Source of the DNA: Xanthobacteraceae bacterium | GTDB taxonomy: Bacteria > Pseudomonadota > Alphaproteobacteria > Rhizobiales > Xanthobacteraceae | Direction of reading: 5' to 3' | Length of the DNA stretch: 9,481 bases | NCBI GenBank assembly: GCA_030043175.1 | Contig: JASHYD010000263.1 | Coordinates: 1-9,481 of the forward strand | Shown: positions 5,666 to 9,481 of the stretch, piece after piece | Layout: every line of letters begins with the position of its first letter | Numbering within the stretch: position 1 is the first letter of the stretch | The notes under the pieces: generated by a model | The model's input: the letters and a program-made list of their open reading frames with translations, nothing else | Told to the model about the DNA's origin: nothing | The model's database searches: none | Program-made: the position numbers and the translations under genes

Positions 5666-7198
5666 ATGAGGGGCATAAAAGGGTCTCTTTTATCAGCGGC
5701 TTCTCTCGGAGTGATGGTTCTTGGGTGCAGCGGTGCCGCATACGCCGCCGACCTGAGCACCATGCCGACGAAGGCGCTGCCGGTGGCGCCGGGACCAACG
5801 ACGTGTACGAGTATCCAGGACTTCTTTACGACGGCCTGTCAGCTGGCGTGGTACGGCGTGCGGTTCTATGGCGCGGTCGACGTGGGGGGCGGCTACGAAA
5901 CCAACGGTGCGCCGTTCGCGAAGTTCACAGCTCCTGGCGTTAACTATTTCCCGGGGAAGATGAACTTGGGGGCGAAATGGCTGGCTTCGCCCAATGCGCT
6001 GAGCGTGTCGAACATCGGCATTCAGGTCAAGGAGCCGATCGGCGGCGGATGGTCTTTCGTCAGCCAACTGGAGGCCGGGTTCAACCCGTACTCATTCCAG
6101 CTCGCCAACGGCGTCCACTCGGTGTACGCCGAGAGAGGCGTTCCTCTTGCTCTGCAGAACGCATACGGCGATTCCAATTCTCAGGGTTTGTTTTACAATG
6201 ACCTGGGTTTCGCCGGCATTAGCCATGACACCTACGGCACCCTCACCTTCGGGCGGCAAAACACGCTGATGGCGGATGCCATCCTGGCCTACGACCCGAT
6301 GGCCAGCTCGCTCGCTTTCTCGGTGCTCGGCTTCTTCGGAGCATGGGGAGGCGGCGGCGACACCGAGGATCGCAAAGGCACGACGGCGATAAAATACCGC
6401 GTCAACATCGCCAATTTTCACTTGGGCGCGTTCGGTCAGGTCGGCGGCTACGAGGAAGGCAACGCACAGAAAGGCGCGGTCCAGGGCGACATAGGGGCAG
6501 ACTTTAGAGTGGGTCCCGGCGTGTTGTCGGCCGACGCCCTGGCGGGCCACACCAAGGACGCCGTGAGCATTACCATCGTTGGTCCAACCAATGCCTTCGG
6601 GAACCCGACCAATATCTTCACCCCGGGTTTTGCGAACGCGTTCATGAATGCGACGCTCTCCGACAATACGAACGTGATGCTGAACGCGAAGTACACCATG
6701 GACCGGCTCAAGCTCTATGCCGGCTGGGAGTGGATCGATTTTACGAATCCCAGCAATCCGTTCACCATCCCGGGCACTGGCTTTAATGATATCGCCGGAG
6801 ATTTTGTCTGCTTTGACTGTGTTGCCAGCGGCGGCACGCAGATCAGCAGCACCGCGTTCAACGGCGGCGACAAAATCCTGCAACTGGCATGGTTCGGCGC
6901 CACCTACGGGATCACCGACTCGCTTGATCTGACGGGTGCCTACTACCACGAATGGCAGAACAACTTCTCGGGCGGAGCCGCCAACGCAGCCAAGGGGACG
7001 TGCGCGCTGGCAACGACCGCGCTCTCTTCGTGCCAGGGCACACTGGATGCGGCGTCCGTTGTTCTGGACTGGAGGTTCGCCCCGAAGTGGGACACCTATA
7101 TCGGCACCATGTACAATCGGCTAAGCGGCGGCCTGGACAACGGCTTCCTCGCGAAAGACAGCTTGTCGACCGTAGGGGGCCTGCGCTTCCGCTGGTGA
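5666..7198 (+). CDS. Large outer-membrane porin
   Basis: General diffusion porin of the gram-negative trimeric type, 510 residues with the chosen start. The start at 5666 gives a standard signal peptide (MRGIKGSLLSAASLGVMVLG, then CSGAAYA) with cleavage before ADLSTMP. The frame is open back to 5480, and ATGs at 5651 and 5585 are alternatives, so the true N-terminus is uncertain. The mature protein is rich in alternating beta strands with porin phrases such as WYGVRFYGAVDVGGGYETNG, YGTLTFGRQNTLM, KYRVNIANFHLGAFGQVGGY and MNATLSDNTNVMLNAKYTM. It ends in LRFRW, the terminal aromatic used as a barrel-assembly signal. Cys47 and Cys58 may form a disulfide in an N-terminal loop. It probably admits small solutes; a role for the neighbouring PQQ/ABC module is only suggested by position. 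A strong terminator follows. Confidence 0.88.
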   Translation: MRGIKGSLLSAASLGVMVLGCSGAAYAADLSTMPTKALPVAPGPTTCTSIQDFFTTACQLAWYGVRFYGAVDVGGGYETNGAPFAKFTAPGVNYFPGKMNLGAKWLASPNALSVSNIGIQVKEPIGGGWSFVSQLEAGFNPYSFQLANGVHSVYAERGVPLALQNAYGDSNSQGLFYNDLGFAGISHDTYGTLTFGRQNTLMADAILAYDPMASSLAFSVLGFFGAWGGGGDTEDRKGTTAIKYRVNIANFHLGAFGQVGGYEEGNAQKGAVQGDIGADFRVGPGVLSADALAGHTKDAVSITIVGPTNAFGNPTNIFTPGFANAFMNATLSDNTNVMLNAKYTMDRLKLYAGWEWIDFTNPSNPFTIPGTGFNDIAGDFVCFDCVASGGTQISSTAFNGGDKILQLAWFGATYGITDSLDLTGAYYHEWQNNFSGGAANAAKGTCALATTALSSCQGTLDAASVVLDWRFAPKWDTYIGTMYNRLSGGLDNGFLAKDSLSTVGGLRFRW

Positions 7199-7220
7199 AG
7201 CGGCCCGCAAGCTCAGACAC

Positions 7221-7258
7221 AAAACCTCTCCCGGCGTCAGCCGGGAGAGGTTTTTTTT
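7221..7258 (+). terminator. Rho-independent terminator of the porin gene
   Basis: A perfect 15-bp stem, AAAACCTCTCCCGGC (7221-7235) with its complement (7240-7254), closes a GTCA tetraloop and is followed by eight T residues (7251-7258). It begins 22 bp after the porin stop codon. The A run at the left means the stem also has a T tract on the minus strand, so it could stop transcripts from both directions, including those leaving the convergent small gene ending at 7367. Confidence 0.95.
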
Positions 7259-7318
7259 GCAATGGACTGAGCTGAGGTGATCAATTTTTGGCGATCGCTT
7301 TTTGAAAATTCGAACTTG

Positions 7319-7353
7319 CCAGCGGCGTCACGTTGACCCGCTGGATTTTTTTT
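7319..7353 (+). terminator. Second plus-strand intrinsic terminator
   Basis: CCAGCGG (7319-7325), a one-base bulge, GTCA (7327-7330), a CGT loop and the matching TGAC and CCGCTGG (7334-7344) form an 11-bp stem followed by A and eight T residues (7346-7353). It lies about 60 bp beyond the porin terminator on the same strand. It may be a backup for read-through or the end of a short separate transcript. The minus strand lacks a T tract here, so it does not serve the small gene that ends at 7367. Confidence 0.75.
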
Positions 7354-7366
7354 GATTGCGCGGACT

Positions 7367-7627
7367 TCACCACCCCCACCTAAATGATCCGTCATTGAGC
7401 CCATTATAACCCCGGCTGCACTGCGGGAAGGCGACGTGCACGCAGTCATAAACGAGCGGGTGCGCAGGTATGCGAAATTGAGTCGGATACTCGGCAGGTC
7501 TGCCGATTTCTGGCTTGGCCATCGGATGCTTGTGTGCAGGGTCAACCGGCTTCTTGACGGACGCGTAAGCATCCCCGAGGCCCATCGCCACACAAAGCGT
7601 CAAGCCGGCGATTATCGACTTCCTCAT
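7367..7627 (-). CDS. Small secreted two-cysteine protein of unknown function
   Basis: An 86-residue exported protein. The start at 7627 has an excellent ribosome site, AGGAGGA (7636-7642), 8 nt away. Residues 1-22 (MRKSIIAGLTLCVAMGLGDA plus YA) form a signal peptide; the mature part is about 64 residues, with a Lys/Pro/His-rich linker (SVKKPVDPAHKHPMAKPE) and a compact C-terminal segment containing Cys62 and Cys70 (DCVHVAFPQCSRGYNGLNDG) and ending in FRWGW. The two cysteines could form a periplasmic disulfide. The aromatic, glycine-rich end suggests a conserved short motif, but I cannot name the family. It converges with the porin transcription unit and is probably transcribed alone. Confidence 0.8.
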   Translation of the reverse strand: MRKSIIAGLTLCVAMGLGDAYASVKKPVDPAHKHPMAKPEIGRPAEYPTQFRIPAHPLVYDCVHVAFPQCSRGYNGLNDGSFRWGW

Positions 7628-7677
7628 GTCCCGTATCCTCCTACAGCGCCAACCGGATAGGCTTCCCGGGGGCGGAG

Positions 7678-7690
7678 GGGCAATTTGCCC
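7678..7690. promoter_or_regulatory. Operator-like 13-bp dyad
   Basis: GGGCAA and TTGCCC flank a single central T, a perfect 6-bp inverted repeat. It lies 50 bp upstream of the small secreted-protein start codon at 7627, where a repressor or activator site would be expected. It could equally serve a plus-strand transcript toward the terminator at 7939. No regulator family is implied by the sequence alone. Confidence 0.35.
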
Positions 7691-7783
7691 TGTGATGACG
7701 TGGGCTTTTTCGACCTGCTCCGCCAGTTCAATGGATCGTGAGCTTCAGGGTTCCGAAGCCGACTTACTTGTAATCTCGGCAGT

Positions 7784-7939
7784 GTGATCACGCATCTGGA
7801 ATCAGTACTCGAAAAGGTCGCCGATGCTTTGAACCTCTTGGGGCTGGTAGGCGACCAAACTGTTGCCCTCCCGCTTCCCCCCTCAGCCGGGAGGCCAATT
7901 GCCGAGGCCCCGCTGATCCCCCCTTCAGCGGGGCCTTTT
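7784..7939 (+). ncRNA. Candidate small RNA ending in an intrinsic terminator
   Basis: Three consecutive inverted repeats lie on this strand: GGTCGCC/GGCGACC (7816-7822 with 7850-7856), CCTCCCG/CGGGAGG (7867-7873 with 7888-7894) and the terminator stem GGCCCCGCTGA/TCAGCGGGGCC (7906-7935) with a T run. No upstream plus-strand gene needs this terminator: the neighbouring gene reads away on the other strand. A short sRNA is therefore the simplest reading. The 5' end is a guess because no promoter was identified. An alternative is a GTG-started ORF at 7784-7960 (start ITHLESVLEKVADALNLLGL), but it has no ribosome site and its Pro-rich end is produced by the hairpin arms. Confidence 0.3.
7904..7939 (+). 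terminator. Intrinsic terminator without an obvious gene
   Basis: An 11-bp perfect stem (7906-7916 with 7925-7935), extendable by one A-T pair, has an 8-nt C-rich loop and is followed by TTTT (7936-7939). It works only in the plus direction, since the minus strand has no T tract. It marks the end of a plus-strand transcript starting somewhere after 7628. Confidence 0.75.
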
Positions 7940-8074
7940 CAGCAATCCGCTGTTGGCTGAGGTCCCCGGGCCTACGCAGGAAGGTAACGGGATGGCAGCG
8001 ACAGTCGCCGTCAAGTCCCGCATGAAGGCGGGAGGGAGCTTCGATTTCAGCCGAACCAATACCGAAGCCGCATG

Positions 8075-8659
8075 CTAACGCTTCGGCGGCAGCGGAATGC
8101 CTGAGAGCGGGCGAAACTCGATCTGCTGGGCCTGTCGCAACAGCTCGATTTCGATATTGGAAAGCCCGGTCTCAGGACGATTGGGACCGTTGAGCTGGTC
8201 GAGTTTCGCATCCATTCTGTTGGAATCGTCGTTCTCCATGTCGCTCGCCGTCCCCTCCTGGGGATTGCCCGCCATGATCTCGTCCTTCGCCTTGTTGGAG
8301 CGATCGGCCAAGGGCGGAGAATACCTCAGCTGGTAGGATCGCGGCACGCCGCTGGGAACGTTGTTTTCGTCAAGCTCCTCGACCCACAGGTAGATCGCGC
8401 CGGGATCTCCCACCTTCGGGTCCGGCTCGACGACGCGCGTCCACAACAACTGAAAGCGGTGCGGAAGCTGGCCGGCGCCCGGCCAGCCCAGCAGACTCTT
8501 GGTGGCAAAAAAGGACTCGATGAAGAATGCCGACGTCACGACAATGACGACGCCCTTGAGCCACCATGCAAATCGCGAGGTCAGGCCCATGCACAAGAGC
8601 AGCACGGCCATGACCACATAGGCGATCGCTATTGCAAGAACGACAATCGTCATCGGCAA
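8075..8659 (-). CDS. Two-helix membrane protein with charged tail, third gene of channel-like operon
   Basis: A 194-residue membrane protein of unknown function. Two hydrophobic helices (residues about 4-25, IVVLAIAIAYVVMAVLLLCM, and about 36-53, GVVIVVTSAFFIESFF) are followed by a 140-residue hydrophilic part containing FQLLWTRVVEPDPKVGDPGA, IYLWVEELDENNVPSG, an acidic Asn/Asp-rich linker (about 125-165) and the ending SGIPLPPKR. I place the start at TTG 8659 because GGAGG (8668-8672) is exactly 8 nt upstream; the ATG at 8653, two codons later, would be 14 nt away. The gene is 39 bp downstream of the preceding one on the same strand, so it is probably part of one operon. It could be an accessory subunit of the neighbouring channel-like complex; no named family is recognised. 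Confidence 0.75.
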   Translation of the reverse strand: MPMTIVVLAIAIAYVVMAVLLLCMGLTSRFAWWLKGVVIVVTSAFFIESFFATKSLLGWPGAGQLPHRFQLLWTRVVEPDPKVGDPGAIYLWVEELDENNVPSGVPRSYQLRYSPPLADRSNKAKDEIMAGNPQEGTASDMENDDSNRMDAKLDQLNGPNRPETGLSNIEIELLRQAQQIEFRPLSGIPLPPKR

Positions 8660-8667
8660 GACTTCGA

Positions 8668-8672
8668 CCTCC
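8668..8672 (-). promoter_or_regulatory. Ribosome binding site deciding a TTG start
   Basis: On the minus strand this reads GGAGG, followed by 8 nt and then TTG (8659-8657). The nearby ATG (8653-8651) is too far for usual spacing. The evidence favours initiation at TTG, which adds two residues (Met-Pro) to the protein. Confidence 0.55.
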
Positions 8673-8698
8673 GTTGCCGTACTGGCTTGTCTGTCCGC

Positions 8699-9337
8699 TC
8701 ATTTGGCGCCGCCCGCGTTGCGGCGGACGCTGCGTGTCAGCTGAATGAGCGACTTGTCGCGGTGATTGACGTCAAGAACATCGCCGTTGTCGGAGATCTT
8801 GAAGCGCGCCGCAGTCTTCTCCTGCCCCATGTGGTCGAGCATAATGGTATCGTAGTAAACCACCTCGACGGTCGGATTCACCTTTTCGATCTTCACGGAG
8901 ACCGGCACGGGCGCCGTCGTCGTTGCCAGATAATAATTGACGTTGACGGTATATTCGCCGGCCACGATGCGTCGGATGCTGACGGTCTCCTGGCGGATCG
9001 GACTCGAGATTTTGCGGCCAGCCACGGTGATCGAATTGTTGAGGCCGCCGCGGTCGTCGCGATCGAGCGTCATGAAGCCCGCCTCGCGCTCGTGATACCA
9101 AACGATATTGCCGAGCGGATCCTCCGTATAGAGGTCCATGTCGTCGGGGTGACTGTCGGGCCAGCCCAGCGTGATGATGAATTCCGCCTTGCTGTCGATC
9201 TTGCCTTGCTTGGCCTCGGGATTGATCACCAGCAAGGCGATGAAAAATAGAAATGCAACCACCTGCAGCGCCTTGAACAACATGACGCTGAAAGGATCGA
9301 ACGGCTTGTCGTCGGGATAGTTACTGAAGCCGTCCAT
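8699..9337 (-). CDS. Single-helix envelope protein with periplasmic beta-sandwich-like domain
   Basis: A 212-residue protein in the position usually held by ExbD/TolR after a MotA/TolQ/ExbB-like gene, with the same topology: a short cytoplasmic start (MDGFSNYPDDKPFDPF), one helix (about 18-39, VMLFKALQVVAFLFFIALLV) and a large periplasmic part. That part does not look like ExbD. It has an aspartate-rich strand motif (LGWPDSHPDDMDLYTEDPLG, 57-76), then NIVWYHEREAGFMTLDRDDR and a closing AGEYTVNVNYYLATTT. This pattern resembles DUF2135-like or related calcium-binding beta-sandwich domains, by eye only. The helix lacks the aspartate that carries protons in ExbD/TolR; Asp14 lies just before it. 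The start at 9337 overlaps the upstream gene by 17 bp, so translation is probably coupled. The ribosome site is weak (GAGCGAG). Confidence 0.75.
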   Translation of the reverse strand: MDGFSNYPDDKPFDPFSVMLFKALQVVAFLFFIALLVINPEAKQGKIDSKAEFIITLGWPDSHPDDMDLYTEDPLGNIVWYHEREAGFMTLDRDDRGGLNNSITVAGRKISSPIRQETVSIRRIVAGEYTVNVNYYLATTTAPVPVSVKIEKVNPTVEVVYYDTIMLDHMGQEKTAARFKISDNGDVLDVNHRDKSLIQLTRSVRRNAGGAK

Positions 9338-9481
9338 GCTGCGCTCGCTCGAGGACGGAGACCACGAAGACTTCGGTCAGGTTGGTGGCGATCCCGAACA
9401 GCCGTTGGGTCGCCTTGTCGAGCATGTAGTATTGCGTTTGAACAAGGATTGAGCCGATCAGCCCGGTCAACGTGGTGTACA
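9321..9481 (-). CDS. MotA/TolQ/ExbB-like channel protein, C-terminal end
   Basis: Only the last 52 residues are in the window; the gene enters from the right edge. The segment YTTLTGLIGSILVQTQYYML followed by DKATQRLFGIATNLTEVFVV matches the final transmembrane helix and cytoplasmic tail expected of the MotA/TolQ/ExbB proton-channel superfamily, in which a Thr/Gly-rich TTLTGL-type helix is characteristic. It ends HGRLQ at 9321, inside the next gene. The family assignment is moderate because the diagnostic parts lie outside. It would form the ion-conducting core of an energy-transducing complex in the inner membrane with the two downstream proteins. Confidence 0.6.
   Translation of the reverse strand, partial: YTTLTGLIGSILVQTQYYMLDKATQRLFGIATNLTEVFVVSVLERAQHGRLQ

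Larger units (their letters stand above)
7628..8074. other. Long intergenic region with plus-strand structured RNA signals
   Basis: About 450 bp without a secure gene. It holds the promoter region of the small secreted protein, including a near-perfect dyad GGGCAATTTGCCC (7678-7690), then several hairpins on the plus strand ending in an intrinsic terminator (7904-7939). Further inverted repeats are TCCCGC/GCGGGA (8016-8033) and CCGAAGC/GCTTCGG (8062-8086); the last overlaps the stop codon of the minus-strand gene ending at 8075 and lacks a T tract. Two short plus-strand ORFs (7695-7787 and, from GTG, 7784-7960) lack ribosome sites and are not called. Confidence 0.5.

Noticed and set aside
5686..5730. 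A lipobox-like VLGC in the porin leader
   Set aside because: The -2 residue is unusual and a standard signal-peptidase I site (AYA before ADL) follows; porins of this type are not lipoproteins.
6092..6949. A 285-codon minus-strand ORF antisense to the porin
   Set aside because: The porin frame shows beta-barrel patterns and a signal peptide; the antisense frame has no recognisable domain.
7695..7787. A 30-codon ORF (MTWAFSTCSASSMD onward)
   Set aside because: No ribosome site, poor codon bias, nothing recognisable.
8459..9250. A 263-codon plus-strand ORF antisense to the channel-like operon
   Set aside because: His/Arg/Asp-rich mirror translation; the minus-strand genes have membrane helices, overlapping starts and consistent operon order.
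1..9481. CRISPR array, tRNA, rRNA or insertion sequence
   Set aside because: No regularly spaced repeats, no cloverleaf or rRNA-like segment, and no transposase or terminal inverted repeats were seen.

Overview
The window looks like a chromosomal segment of a GC-rich alphaproteobacterium of the order Hyphomicrobiales, probably from the Bradyrhizobium/Rhodopseudomonas side. The grounds are strong G/C preference at codon third positions, an Omp25-type barrel protein and a large trimeric-porin-like protein of the kind abundant in that group, and a PQQ-alcohol-dehydrogenase-associated ABC module. The assignment rests on recognised family features only; no database search was possible.

Left part (1-1770): the 5' end of a minus-strand Omp25-like outer-membrane gene whose signal peptide is interrupted, apparently by two compensating indels. 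A promoter-type gap with a perfect tandem 12-bp repeat follows. Then come three tightly packed small plus-strand genes of unknown function, the last two joined by an ATGA overlap. Two of the three show a switch of the coding-like reading frame near their 3' ends. A 48-residue single-helix membrane ORF lies antisense to the end of this block. Together with the broken Omp leader, this suggests either local gene decay or an indel-prone assembly.

Central part (1902-5145): three parts of the conserved ABC system that accompanies PQQ-dependent alcohol dehydrogenases. These are a periplasmic substrate-binding protein and a seven-bladed YVTN-type beta-propeller (minus strand, overlapping by 8 bp), divergent from an ABC ATPase (plus strand). 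The 210-bp divergent gap carries one motif twice in inverted orientation, one copy facing each gene. The permease normally found after the ATPase is absent; in its place is about 0.3 kb with a possible minus-strand gene relic.

Right part (5666-9481): a large porin with a textbook intrinsic terminator and a second plus-strand terminator 60 bp on; a small secreted two-cysteine protein on the minus strand; a long non-coding stretch ending in a third plus-strand terminator, which may mark a small RNA; and a minus-strand operon running in from the right edge. That operon encodes the C-terminus of a MotA/TolQ/ExbB-like channel protein, a one-helix protein with a beta-sandwich-like periplasmic domain, and a two-helix protein with a charged tail. 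It looks like an envelope motor-type complex in which the usual ExbD domain has been replaced, and it is the least familiar system in the window.
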